From assembly GCF_001422645.1 (NCBI RefSeq), contig NZ_LMLR01000013.1:287024-351023 (forward strand): a stretch of 64,000 bases of DNA, read 5' to 3'. Each line of letters begins with the position of its first letter. Position 1 is the first letter of the stretch. A program made the translations under genes and the position numbers. Below the pieces are notes generated by a model. That model was not told the origin of the DNA. It ran no database searches and worked only from the letters and a program-made list of their open reading frames with translations. This document shows, in pieces, positions 1-8,186 of this stretch. The DNA comes from Arthrobacter sp. Leaf69 (GTDB taxonomy: Bacteria > Actinomycetota > Actinomycetes > Actinomycetales > Micrococcaceae).

Positions 1-949
1 CTCCTACGTCGGGCTTCACCCGCAATCCGGGCGCCCCAGCGTATTTACCCCTGGCCCAGATGCGGGCATCCCAGACCAGCATCGGCTGTTCGCAACTCCA
101 GCAGGATGTGAGGCTTCCCCACACGAAAGTGTCCGTCGGCGTCCTGATGAGATGCTGACCGAAGGCCGCCTCAGGGGAGGCGGAGCGATCATTCATCTCC
201 GCGATGGCCTGCTCGATTGCTAAAAGTTTCTTACGCTCGGCCTCAGCCCGCGCCGCTTCCCTGTCGGCCGCGGCTTTCTGCAGGGCAGCCTGGTGCTTTG
301 GTGAGCCAGCCCTCCAGCGCGGGCCTTGCCGAAGCAGGGCGGCCACAAAGTTTCCGAGGTTGTTCTTGGCCTGGACGAAGTCCTGGTCGGCCGGGAGCGC
401 CAGCAAGTCGGTGACGCTCTCTGGGAGAGTGGACGATTTACCGAAGCCGGTCACCAAGACTGGCACCTTGGTCTCGTGGTACTCCAGCCGGCGCGGCACC
501 AGCCAGACGGGGAAGATGCTGCTGTCGAAGTAACGCTGGGAACGGGCAAAGTATTTGTCCGGGGTCTGCGATGACAGTTGCACCTCAAAGGCGACCTTCC
601 TCGTGAGGTCGTCCGACTCGGCCAGGACATCGATGATCCATTCCCGGGAGCGGTGCGGGTGCTCAACGATGGCATGCCAGCCAGGCACCTGGTCGATGCA
701 CAGCTTCAGGGCTTCCTTCATGGCCAGATGCTGCGGTGTCTCGCCGCCGTGATCGACCTTGCAGCCAGCTTTCCGGAGGTGCGCGAAGAACTTGGTGGTT
801 CCACCCCGGGTCTTAGCCACGGCACGCACGCCACATACAGGCATGACCATGCGCTTCCGGTCCTCAGACTCCTGCAGCTCAGACCAAGCCTCCTTGCGGT
901 ACGTCGTGGCGTCGACCCGACTCCCGTCGAGCATCGCGGTCAGCAGCAT
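1..949 (-). CDS. CoiA-like protein, truncated at the window edge
   Basis: Reading the minus strand from an ATG at 949 gives an open frame of about 316 codons that runs off the left edge, so the C-terminus is missing. A GGGGGAA ribosome site lies 4 bases before the ATG. Features seen: a TKFFAH segment near residue 55, then a VAFEVQLSSQT motif followed by a conserved R-x2-YF stretch and PVWLVPRR, which resembles the nuclease-like core of the CoiA family (competence-associated proteins; the VEVQ-type motif is part of a restriction-endonuclease-like fold). A lysine/arginine/alanine-rich helical stretch follows, then a Cys-x2-Cys pair (SCWSCEQP) that may bind zinc. The plus-strand frames over this region are shadows. 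CoiA assignment is by motif only; a nuclease of another family is possible. Confidence 0.7.
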   Translation of the reverse strand, partial: MLLTAMLDGSRVDATTYRKEAWSELQESEDRKRMVMPVCGVRAVAKTRGGTTKFFAHLRKAGCKVDHGGETPQHLAMKEALKLCIDQVPGWHAIVEHPHRSREWIIDVLAESDDLTRKVAFEVQLSSQTPDKYFARSQRYFDSSIFPVWLVPRRLEYHETKVPVLVTGFGKSSTLPESVTDLLALPADQDFVQAKNNLGNFVAALLRQGPRWRAGSPKHQAALQKAAADREAARAEAERKKLLAIEQAIAEMNDRSASPEAAFGQHLIRTPTDTFVWGSLTSCWSCEQPMLVWDARIWARGKYAGAPGLRVKPDVG

Positions 950-1178
950 TGTTCCCCCGTAGTTATGCGCCGGCCTCCGGCTTTGGGAGTGATTCGACCA
1001 CAGGGCCCCGCCTGTATGTCAATGGACAATTTGCAGGGCGCAGCCGACTCCCAGGAACCACGTCCTTAACAGCGCATAGCTCGGCCTGAGGTGAAGGGCC
1101 TGCAGACCCCGTCTGTTGACGTCGAATTAGCTGGCCTCACCCCGCTGCCGGGTAAGCAACTTCAGCGCTTACTGCATT

Positions 1179-1898
1179 TCAGCTGGGAGCCATGCAGGGT
1201 TCTGCGGCGATCCTGGCGTTGCGTGCGCTGATGAAACTGTTGCTCTTGGCCAGGTACTTCAGGTATTCGGCCTCGTCCTGCGGAACGGCGGGAGTGTTGA
1301 AGTCGTCGAAGTCGTGGAAGTAGTCGATGGTCCCGTCATCGTTCAAAAGGTCCTGCAGCAGGAAAAAGTCGACGTACCCGTTGAAGTCGCAGAACAGGTC
1401 GAAGAATTTTTCGTACCTGAGCAGGACGTCTTCAAGGGGACTCCACTCCTGGCGGCCGTCGTAGTAGCGGCGAATGCATTCCAGGGTCAGGTCGAAACGG
1501 TCAGCGATCTTGCCGTTGAAGCCGCGGGCCCCGTTGATGGTCATCTTCCCGTCGACTTTGTTACCCGGGAACACGATGGAGCTTCCAATCGTGTAGCCAG
1601 GCCACGCTGGTAGGTCCTCCGGAGGGATGTTCCTGATGATCCGTCCCGCCCGCTTCTGAAGTCTGGTTGCGATGGCGTCGCTGGCCATAAAAAAGACACC
1701 ATTCGAGGACCTGTGCACAAGGTACGCCTTGAGTTCCGGAGCCAGATCGAAACGCCCGTTTGCGCAGGGCAGCTTCTTGCTCCACAGCATTCGGTGGTAG
1801 TCCTTCAGGGTCGGGCTGTACTTGTCCGGGTCTTTCCCTTGAGCATCGGAGTTGACGTTAAAGGTCGTGTCAATGCATTTCGGCTTCTCATGGTCCAT
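1179..1898 (-). CDS. DUF6994-like protein of unknown function
   Basis: 239 residues. The start is the ATG at 1898 (MDHEKPKC), preceded by AAGGGGA at 6-base spacing; a longer reading to 1955 lacks a ribosome site. The sequence has the features I recall for the DUF6994 family of actinobacteria: an early IDTTFNV, YHRMLWSKKLP, a TINGARGFNGKIADR stretch, LTLECIRRYY, and a C-terminal DFNGYVDFFLLQDLL followed by an aspartate-rich DFDDFNTPAVP. No signal peptide or membrane segment. Rich in aromatic and acidic residues. Function is unknown. It stands alone, 229 bases upstream (in transcription terms) of the CoiA-like gene, and both lie outside the repeat-bounded island. Family name is from memory and unverified. 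Confidence 0.8.
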   Translation of the reverse strand: MDHEKPKCIDTTFNVNSDAQGKDPDKYSPTLKDYHRMLWSKKLPCANGRFDLAPELKAYLVHRSSNGVFFMASDAIATRLQKRAGRIIRNIPPEDLPAWPGYTIGSSIVFPGNKVDGKMTINGARGFNGKIADRFDLTLECIRRYYDGRQEWSPLEDVLLRYEKFFDLFCDFNGYVDFFLLQDLLNDDGTIDYFHDFDDFNTPAVPQDEAEYLKYLAKSNSFISARNARIAAEPCMAPS

Positions 1899-2718
1899 CA
1901 GGTGTCCCCTTGCTCGTCTGGCTCCGCGGTCACGACATAACAGGAGCGGGGCCAAGCTAGCGTGGCTGGTGGCCGGACACCCCGTTCCTGCATCGCTTTG
2001 ATTATCTCTTTGCTGCTGGGATGCCGGTGGTTTCGGGACGCGACACGGCGTGGGTGTCGGCGCTGACGGTTCATTGCTGGCGTCTCAGGAACTCTAGCTT
2101 GGTTGGACGAAGCCAAAACCCCTGAAATCCGGGCACTGAAGGCCTGTGAGTGTCTCATGAAGTGGCGCGGAAGACTTCTGGAAAGGACGCCTGGTCCCGA
2201 ACCGAAACGAGTCCAACAGCCTTGTGGCGGCTCCTTGGGCAAGCGGCACATCAGGCGCTGGCACGATGGCTTGGATATACAGCCGTATCCTTTGGGGGGC
2301 TGCCCGGGGTTTCGTTGACTCCTTGACGCAGCGAACGAGTACTCGTTGAAGGATGTTGACCAGGCCGACGGCTTGTGGGGCGACGTTCCGCAATGCGAGT
2401 TGTGTTCGCTTGGGGTGACGGGAACGGCTGCATCGTTGATGGTCCGTACTCACTTAGTGGAGGGCCGGACTGTCGGGCGGTCATGCAGGTGGTGGTTCGC
2501 TTCTCCATGAGATGTTCGGAAAGGAGGAACCCGCCGCCATGATGTTCGTCGACGTCCAGCATGAGGACAGCCCCACCGTGCAGCACTTGTTCGGGGCTGG
2601 TTCGGTTCCCGAGGCTTTCCCTTCAGACCGTTGCGAAATTGCGCGCAAGTCACAGCTGCCCCGCCCGGACGGCCGTATAAGCAGCCTGGTTGGGGTCGCC
2701 GAAAGCAGGCAAAGAGAG
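1899..2718. other. Intergenic region, no supported gene
   Basis: About 820 bases with several overlapping short open frames on both strands but no frame with a ribosome site, recognisable domain or consistent codon use. It probably consists of decayed sequence at the outer edge of the island. Confidence 0.5.
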
Positions 2719-2829
2719 GGTGTGCACAATGTGCACACCCTGGGCTTCGGATCGGGTCGTACTGGTGCCGAACTGGGCCGGATTGCGGAGGATTTCGGGG
2801 GAGTGGCGAGTATTCAGGGGCTGGAGTCC

Positions 2830-2853
2830 GGTTCGAGTCCCACCTCGGGCACG
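2830..2853 (+). other. tRNA-Leu-like 3' end fragment
   Basis: GGTTCGAGTCCCACCTCGGG followed by CACG reads as a T-loop (TTCGAGT), the 3' side of a T-stem (CCCAC) and a 3' acceptor strand CTCGGGC plus discriminator A. The implied 5' acceptor strand GCCCGAG is typical of actinobacterial tRNA-Leu. The bases upstream do not pair to complete a T-stem and no cloverleaf exists, so this is only a 3' fragment, as expected of an attachment site. Confidence 0.65.
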
Positions 2854-2910
2854 TGTTTTCCCTGTTCAGTGGCTTGTGGGCCTCTGAGTGTGCACAAAAT
2901 GTTCACTGAT

Positions 2911-2935
2911 GGGCCCCTGCCGGGGCCTATTTTTG
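2911..2935 (+). terminator. Rho-independent terminator in repeat A
   Basis: GGGCCCC, a short loop and GGGGCC are followed by TATTTTTG. The same hairpin occurs in repeat B. It probably terminated the tRNA gene from which the repeats derive. Confidence 0.65.
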
Positions 2936-2980
2936 TTGGTGGCCGTTGCTGTGGCCGGTGGCTCCTCCCTTGGGTCGGCT

Positions 2981-3335
2981 GATGGATCTGTGTTCTTGAC
3001 TTTTCATGGCAGGGTGAGGCTGCGGCTACATGACTCTTCTCAAGTAGCGGACGTGCACAGTTGGCTCGTCCATTCGGCACTACCAACTGAGTCCGATGAC
3101 TGTCTGCAGGTTACGGCCCGGTGGACTGTGCCGCCACAATGCCACTCCGGGTCAAACTTCGTGCCCGCCCCTCCGATGCGGCAGACAGGGCGCTGAGACG
3201 TGAGCTCGAGGAGCTTCGGGGCAAAATTGCCATTCCTACCGTTGTTTCCGGCGCCGCCGGGCACGCAAAACTGCCTCCGGAATCGAGCAAGCAACGCGGA
3301 TTGGCCGATGACGACCCTTTCGGCCCCGCTTGGAT
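2981..3335. other. Intergenic region, no supported gene
   Basis: About 355 bases between repeat A and the end of the dehydrogenase gene. Short frames on both strands have no domain or ribosome site. Nothing else seen. Confidence 0.5.
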
Positions 3336-4112
3336 CTACATCATCGCGCTGGCTCCGCCGTCTACCACCAGGTGGGATCCCGTGACCCATTTCGCTTCCT
3401 CGGAGGCGAGGTAGAGGCCTGCATACGCGACGGCGAGTGGGTCCCCGGGCTTGCCGTCAATCGTGCGCTCTATGATCGGGGCGACCGGTGCGTTCTCGCC
3501 GAATTCCTCGAACATCGCGAGTACCGGCGGCGTCGCCATGACACCAGGACTTACGCAATTGACGCGAACGCCGACGGCGACACCCTCGGCCGCGAGCTGC
3601 CGAGTGAGAGCGATGACGGCCCCTTTCGCGGCAGCATGGGCGGCCTGCGGCAGGGCCCGGGCACCCTGGATCCCGGCTCCAGAACCGATGTTCACGATCG
3701 CACCGCCGACGGCGGCAAGGTGCGGCCAGGCGCTTTGGCTGGCATGCCACACCAGGTCCAGCTCGTTCTGGATGGTGAACCGGTAATCCTCGTCGCTCAT
3801 CTGTGCGAACGGCGCGAATTTCGGCATGCTGGCGTTGTTGTAGAGGACGTCGATGCGGCCATGGCGTTCGATTGCGCCGCCGACCCAGCGATCGATGTTT
3901 TCCCGGTTGCCCAGGTCCATCGGTGCGCTTGATTCGATCGCGCCTCCGTCGGCTTCCACCAGGCGGACCGTCTCTGCGGCTCCGTCGGCATGGAGGTCGC
4001 AACCGACGACCGTGGCGCCCTCGCGGGCGAATAGCCGGGCGGTAACCCGGCCCATTCCGCCCCCGATGCCTGTCAGCAGAACGACTTTTCCTTCCAGACG
4101 ACCACCAGCCAT
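3336..4112 (-). CDS. Short-chain dehydrogenase/reductase with His in place of catalytic Tyr
   Basis: 258 residues, the usual length of classical SDRs. Start is the ATG at 4112 after GGAGAAGGAACC; a longer frame to 4214 would run into the inverted repeat. Cofactor motif TGIGGGMG near the N-terminus, NNAS in place of NNAG, and the active-site serine in NIGSGAG are visible. The usual YxxxK motif reads HAAAK (AAHAAAKGAV), a Tyr-to-His change that needs a single T-to-C transition. The C-terminus has the normal VTGSHLVVDGG. It is divergent from the oxidase gene at 4326 across a shared control region. A role in oxidising a benzylic alcohol made by that oxidase is inferred. It may be inactive, or a variant using His. 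Confidence 0.88.
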   Translation of the reverse strand: MAGGRLEGKVVLLTGIGGGMGRVTARLFAREGATVVGCDLHADGAAETVRLVEADGGAIESSAPMDLGNRENIDRWVGGAIERHGRIDVLYNNASMPKFAPFAQMSDEDYRFTIQNELDLVWHASQSAWPHLAAVGGAIVNIGSGAGIQGARALPQAAHAAAKGAVIALTRQLAAEGVAVGVRVNCVSPGVMATPPVLAMFEEFGENAPVAPIIERTIDGKPGDPLAVAYAGLYLASEEAKWVTGSHLVVDGGASAMM

Positions 4113-4194
4113 GGTTCCTTCTCCATTCATCTCGTCCGATGTAGTGAGCCCATGGAACCACAGCGCGCAGGGGACCGGAGGCCGGAGCGGTGTG

Positions 4195-4236
4195 ATGGTG
4201 CAGTTCGTGCACACTTCTGTGCACGGACTGCACCAT
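4195..4236. promoter_or_regulatory. 42-bp inverted repeat in the SDR/oxidase divergent promoter
   Basis: Arms of 19 bases, ATGGTGCAGTTCGTGCACA and its complement with one mismatch, flank a 4-base centre. It lies 82 bases from the dehydrogenase start and 89 bases from the oxidase start, between divergent genes, so an operator is more likely than a terminator. It is unlike the 18-base palindrome elsewhere in the island, so a different regulator (perhaps the nearby AraC protein) would bind it. Confidence 0.6.
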
Positions 4237-4325
4237 GGGTCCGAAATCTCCCCACCCCGGCATCAGGTGGCGCAGGATGAGCAGCACGTGTTACGCACGA
4301 CACACCGCATCAAAGGAGATGATGA

Positions 4326-5942
4326 ATGATGAGTATCACCCCCGATACGTCGACGCGCCCGCTTCCACCCGGCGTCACCGAGTTCGACCTCGAAAAGGCA
4401 CTCGCGGCGTTCGCCGCCGCGATTGGCGAAGACAAGGTCGCAAGCGACGCCGAGTCGCTGGAAGATTTCCAGGATCCCTTCCAGGTTCCCGGCTCCGCCA
4501 CGAATCTCCCGTCCGCAGTCGTCAGCCCAACGAGTACCGAGGACGTCCAGGCAGTCGTTCGGATCGCCAACGAGTATCGCATCCCTTTGTGGCCCATCAG
4601 CCGCGGCAAGAACAACGGCTACGGGGGAGCCGCGCCCCAGGTGCGCGGCTCGGTGATGCTCTCGTTCCGGAACATGAACCGCGTCCTGGAGATCAACGAG
4701 GAGCTCGGCTACGCGATAGTGGAGCCTGGCGTGAGCTGGTACGACCTGCACGAAGCGATTAGGGCCGGCGGACACAACCTCGTCGCCTCCATTGTGGACA
4801 TCGGCTGGGGAGGCGTCGTCTCGAACACGCTCGAGCACGGGCTCACCTACATGCCGTACTCGATCGACCAAGCCTCACATTGCGGCTTCGAGGTGGTGCT
4901 CCCGAACGGCGACCTCATGCGCACCGGCTCGGGTGCAATGGATAACAACCCGACCTGGCCGCTGTACAAGCGCGGCCTCGGTCCGACGTCGACCGAGATG
5001 TTCATGCAGTCGAACTACGGCATTGTCACGAAGATGGGCTACTGGCTGATGCCGAAGCCAGAGGTATACATGCCGCTGTGGCTGCGCGTCTGGGATGAGG
5101 CGCAGATGCCCGCCGTTGTCGATGCGCTGCGCGAGCTCATGCTGGCCGGCACCATCGACATGCGCCCGCAGCTGTCGAACACCCTGTGCATGGCTTCGAT
5201 GCTCACCACACGCGCCGAGTGGTACACCGGTGAGGGCCCGATGCCGGAGGAGATCATCGACAAGATCGCCAAGGAGATGGGACTGGGCCGCTGGATGATG
5301 CGCTTCGCCCTCTACGGCGACGATCCGGTGGTCGACCACAACTTCGAGAAGCTCAAGGCGCGCTTCCTGCAGATTCCGAGCGTGGATATCATGGGCCAGA
5401 AGCACGGGGCAGACGCCTGGGAGACGCTGCCCAACCCGCACGAGCGGGTGCAGATTGGGGTGCCGAGTCAGGATCTCTACAAGATGGCCGGTTGGTCAGG
5501 CGGCGAGGAGGGCGGCCACGTCGACTTCTCGCCGGTCATCCCGCTCACGGCCCAGCACGCGATCGCCGCGCAGAAGCTGATGGCCGAGATGTGCGCCGAG
5601 GTGGGCCTTGATTTCCTCGGTGGCATGCTCCCGATCAACGCCAGGTCGACCACGTTCATCAACGTGATCCCCTTCGACACGAAGAACCCTGAGCAGGTCG
5701 CCAAGGCGTATGCCCTGGCCAAGCGGATGGTCGCCGAGGCCGGCAAGCGCGGCTACGGCGAATACCGGGCGCACCTGTCCTTTATGGATCTCGCGGCCGA
5801 CCAGTTCGGTTTCAACGACCACGCGCTGCGGCGTTTCAACGAGACGATCAAGGACACCCTTGACCCGAACGGGATCATCGCCCCGGGCAAGTCGGGGATC
5901 TGGGGCACCCGCCTGCGGGAGGCCGGTTTCCCCCAGGCGTGA
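4326..5942 (+). CDS. Vanillyl-alcohol/eugenol oxidase-type FAD-linked oxidase
   Basis: 538 residues, close to the ~530 of bacterial eugenol oxidase. AGGAG lies 7 bases before the ATG. N-terminal FAD-binding PCMH domain (LPSAVVSPTSTEDVQAVVRI, residues 61-80) with GKNNGYGGAAP; C-terminal cap domain. Key residues of the vanillyl-alcohol oxidase family are present: His398 in GGHVDFSP at the position that covalently binds FAD, Tyr99, Asp158 (VDIGWGG), Tyr480-Arg481 (GEYRAH). These enzymes oxidise para-substituted phenols through a quinone methide (vanillyl alcohol, 4-alkylphenols, eugenol). His rather than Tyr at the FAD site argues for an oxidase of this type over p-cresol dehydrogenase. The exact substrate cannot be told. 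Cytoplasmic; no signal peptide. Confidence 0.93.
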   Translation: MMSITPDTSTRPLPPGVTEFDLEKALAAFAAAIGEDKVASDAESLEDFQDPFQVPGSATNLPSAVVSPTSTEDVQAVVRIANEYRIPLWPISRGKNNGYGGAAPQVRGSVMLSFRNMNRVLEINEELGYAIVEPGVSWYDLHEAIRAGGHNLVASIVDIGWGGVVSNTLEHGLTYMPYSIDQASHCGFEVVLPNGDLMRTGSGAMDNNPTWPLYKRGLGPTSTEMFMQSNYGIVTKMGYWLMPKPEVYMPLWLRVWDEAQMPAVVDALRELMLAGTIDMRPQLSNTLCMASMLTTRAEWYTGEGPMPEEIIDKIAKEMGLGRWMMRFALYGDDPVVDHNFEKLKARFLQIPSVDIMGQKHGADAWETLPNPHERVQIGVPSQDLYKMAGWSGGEEGGHVDFSPVIPLTAQHAIAAQKLMAEMCAEVGLDFLGGMLPINARSTTFINVIPFDTKNPEQVAKAYALAKRMVAEAGKRGYGEYRAHLSFMDLAADQFGFNDHALRRFNETIKDTLDPNGIIAPGKSGIWGTRLREAGFPQA

Positions 5943-5969
5943 TGGCGCATCTTCGGGGGAGCCCCCGCC

Positions 5970-6944
5970 CTAACAAACGGGCGGGGTCTTCCCCACCGGC
6001 TCCGGCAGGTGCCTGGCGTCCCGTGGGGCACAGCCGTGGACCTCGCGGAAGGCTCTGCTGAAGCTTGCCGGATGGCGGTATCCCCACCTGGTCGCGACCG
6101 TCGCGATCGTCGTTTCCGGGGAGCGCCTCAACTCGCCAACGGCACCCTCGAAGCGGCGTTCGCGGATCCAGGCCGACACTCCGGTGCCGGAGGCTGCAAA
6201 GATCTTGTGGACGTAGCGCGTGGACACGTAGTGGGCCTGCGCAATCCGCTCTGGTCCGAGTTCCGGGTCGTGCAGGTGGTCCATCACATACCGCTGCATC
6301 CGGGCGAGCAGTGCCTCCGGGCGGGAGCGCCGGTCGGAAATCTCCTGCGGGCCGTACATGCTGCGAAGCAAGGGGAGTAGCATCTGTGCAGCGCCTTCCC
6401 CATCACGGCTCGAGAGTCCGCCGCCGCTCGTTGTGGTTCGTGCGAGCTGTGCGAGGAACGGGGTTGCCGGCCCAGTGAGCCGTCCCTGGCCCGAGTCCAC
6501 CCGCGTCGCGGAACGCCGGGCGATGCCCTCGGCCTGCGACCCTATGAACCATTTGGGAATGCTGAATACGAGCACCTCGAAACCATCGCGGCCCTCAAAA
6601 GTGGAAGGCCGCGACGTATCCTGGCACGCAATGTCACCGGGGCGAAGAGCGCAGTTGCGATCGTCCTGTTCGATATGGATAGTGCCTCTGGTCATTAGAT
6701 ACAGCAAGATGCACTCCGGATCGGCGGCGGCGATCATCCGCTGCGTGCGTGCCACCCGGTGCGCAAGCCCTTGGATGGACTGGACCCTGACCGGCCCGAC
6801 CTGGCCACTGGCCAAGCGGGCCTCGAAGGAGGGCGCCCCGACCGATTCAACGTGCATGGGGAAGAAGCGTTCGGCGATTCCCGCCGACCAGTAGTCGCGC
6901 CGCTCGGCCGGAGGAACCGACCGGGTGTCCAATACGGAAGTCAT
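5970..6944 (-). CDS. AraC-family transcriptional regulator
   Basis: 324 residues. Start ATG at 6944 is preceded by GAGGTGG; the longer reading to 6995 has no ribosome site. The N-terminal ~200 residues look like the AraC-binding-like domain of regulators such as those of aromatic pathways (ILLYLMTRGTIHIEQD, then LRPGDIACQDTSRPS). The C-terminal ~100 residues carry the two helix-turn-helix units (AQAHYVSTRYVHKIFAASG and IATVATRWGYRHPASFSRAF). It converges on the oxidase gene, ending 27 bases from it, and is divergent from the TetR gene. It may activate the oxidase/SDR promoter, which holds a large inverted repeat, but this is inference. Confidence 0.92.
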   Translation of the reverse strand: MTSVLDTRSVPPAERRDYWSAGIAERFFPMHVESVGAPSFEARLASGQVGPVRVQSIQGLAHRVARTQRMIAAADPECILLYLMTRGTIHIEQDDRNCALRPGDIACQDTSRPSTFEGRDGFEVLVFSIPKWFIGSQAEGIARRSATRVDSGQGRLTGPATPFLAQLARTTTSGGGLSSRDGEGAAQMLLPLLRSMYGPQEISDRRSRPEALLARMQRYVMDHLHDPELGPERIAQAHYVSTRYVHKIFAASGTGVSAWIRERRFEGAVGELRRSPETTIATVATRWGYRHPASFSRAFREVHGCAPRDARHLPEPVGKTPPVC

Positions 6945-7058
6945 CGGTCCACCTCGGATGAGGTTCCGTGACAGATCTGCGGTGCAGGCAAGCACATGCC
7001 GAGTAGGGAAGGGCGGCCGTCGCCGGCAAAAGATGCAGTCATGGCATCTCCTTAGAAG

Positions 7059-7076
7059 ATTCGATCCGTTTCGTAC
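7059..7076. promoter_or_regulatory. 18-bp palindromic operator, AraC side
   Basis: ATTCGAT-CCGT-TTCGTAC, a good match to the island-wide palindrome ATWCGAW-NCGN-WTCGTAY. It lies 115 bases upstream of the AraC start, in the 309-base AraC/TetR divergent region. Confidence 0.65.
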
Positions 7077-7207
7077 TGATTGTAAGGTGGGTCACAATGC
7101 AATGCAATGAGGCCGCTTCATCTTGCAGGCGGGCGCAGGTCACCCTCTAGCGTGCAGCCAATCGCACCTGTGGCACGCTGCCGGAGCGTTTAATTCGGAC
7201 GAATTTG

Positions 7208-7225
7208 ATCGTGTACGTTTCGTAT
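7208..7225. promoter_or_regulatory. 18-bp palindromic operator, TetR autoregulatory site
   Basis: ATCGTGT-ACGT-TTCGTAT: the right half is perfect and the left half degenerate. It ends 28 bases before the TetR start codon, where a repressor of its own gene would be expected. A separate small palindrome AATTCGGACGAATT lies at 7192-7205. Confidence 0.55.
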
Positions 7226-7253
7226 TGAATAACATTGCACGTATGGTTGACCC

Positions 7254-7832
7254 ATGGCAGTCAGAAGTGAAGAAAGTCGTCGCTCGATTTTGGAAGCAAC
7301 CATGAAGTTGCTCGAAGATTCAGGGCCCAACGGATTTACGGTGCAAAAGCTCTCGATCGAGCGCATTGCCCGCGAGGCCGGCGTCAGCAAGACCACCATC
7401 TACAGGTGGTGGTCGAGCAAAGTTGCCGTGGTTATCGATACTTTCTTGGACAACCACGTCGCGCGGACTCCGGTGCGCCAGGACGTTCCCGCGATCGACG
7501 CACTTCGGGAGCATATGGCCTCCCTTGCAGAGGTCTACGCGGGCAATGAGGGGCGGCTCGTGGCGCAACTCATCGGGGAGTGCCAGCAGGACGAGGTGGC
7601 GATGGCTGAATTCAAAAAACATTTCTGGACGCCGCGCGCGCTGGTCGTTACGTCGCTGGTCGAGCGAGCCATAAGCGAGGGGTCGATGCGCAAAGATCTC
7701 GATGCCCCGGTCGTCACGGAGCTGCTATATGCCCCCATCTACTTCCGACTGTTGTTCCAATCGGGCCCCCTTGACGCCAAGGCCACCGACTCCATCATGC
7801 AGGCGGCCCTTGAAGGGCTCGCCGCACGATAG
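7254..7832 (+). CDS. TetR-family regulator, likely master repressor of the island
   Basis: 192 residues, normal TetR length. The N-terminal helix-turn-helix is clear (IERIAREAGVSKTTIYRWWSSK, about residues 36-57), followed by an all-helical ligand domain. No strong ribosome site precedes the ATG, so it may be weakly translated or leaderless. It is divergent from the AraC gene, with a palindromic site 28 bases upstream of its own start. Variants of that 18-base palindrome occur before the thiolase, flavoenzyme, both ABC transporters, aldehyde dehydrogenase, monooxygenase and hydrolase units. I infer that this protein binds them, being the only TetR gene in the island. The inducer is unknown; a CoA thioester or an aromatic intermediate is plausible. 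Confidence 0.92.
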   Translation: MAVRSEESRRSILEATMKLLEDSGPNGFTVQKLSIERIAREAGVSKTTIYRWWSSKVAVVIDTFLDNHVARTPVRQDVPAIDALREHMASLAEVYAGNEGRLVAQLIGECQQDEVAMAEFKKHFWTPRALVVTSLVERAISEGSMRKDLDAPVVTELLYAPIYFRLLFQSGPLDAKATDSIMQAALEGLAAR

Positions 7833-8028
7833 CGGCCTCAAGGCTTCCATAGCTCCGTCCGGGCCCATGGGCCCTGATGATCTCTGTGGCCGAAGAGCCG
7901 ACCGGTCAACCTTTCGGGTCGCAAGGACTCCTCGGGCCTCCATCTAGCAAATTCGCAACCTGTAGGGCGCACTTCGGTCCATCTGGTCCACGTCTCGGCA
8001 AGTTCCAGGAGAGATGTGGACCTTGTGC

Positions 8029-8048
8029 TATACGATACGGATCGTATA
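8029..8048. promoter_or_regulatory. Perfect palindromic operator of the thiolase unit
   Basis: TATACGATACGGATCGTATA: 8-base perfect arms around ACGG, the best copy of the island palindrome. The preceding TGTGC plus TATACG could be an extended -10 box, so a bound repressor would block it. It lies in the 354-base TetR-thiolase gap, which holds nothing else recognised. Confidence 0.75.
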
Positions 8049-8186
8049 TATTCGGTGGATGCTGGATACACCAGCTTGGTCCGCGCCCGTTGCGAACGTG
8101 GATAATGCGTCCCGGTCTATGTCGCACTTCCCGGCTCTTAGGGCCCGGCGGGCGTGCATGCGGGCCACAAAGAAGGGAACATCATC

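Larger units (their letters stand above)
2719..2980 (+). repeat. Direct repeat A (att-like), left flank of catabolic island
   Basis: About 260 bases that recur, diverged, at 46661-46920 in the same orientation. Each copy has, in the same order: a near-perfect palindrome (here arms GGTGTGCACA/TGTGCACACC around one base, 2719-2739); about 90 conserved bases with no coding signal; a tRNA 3'-end-like stretch (2830-2853); the text GTGTTTTCCCTGTTCAG; and a GC hairpin followed by T's. The two palindromes differ at paired positions, so symmetry is conserved rather than sequence. Interpreted as attachment-site remnants of an integrated element; the recombinase is not present between them. Confidence 0.75.

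Noticed and set aside
1899..2718. Several 65-120-codon frames upstream of repeat A
   Set aside because: They overlap each other on both strands and none has a ribosome site or recognisable family.
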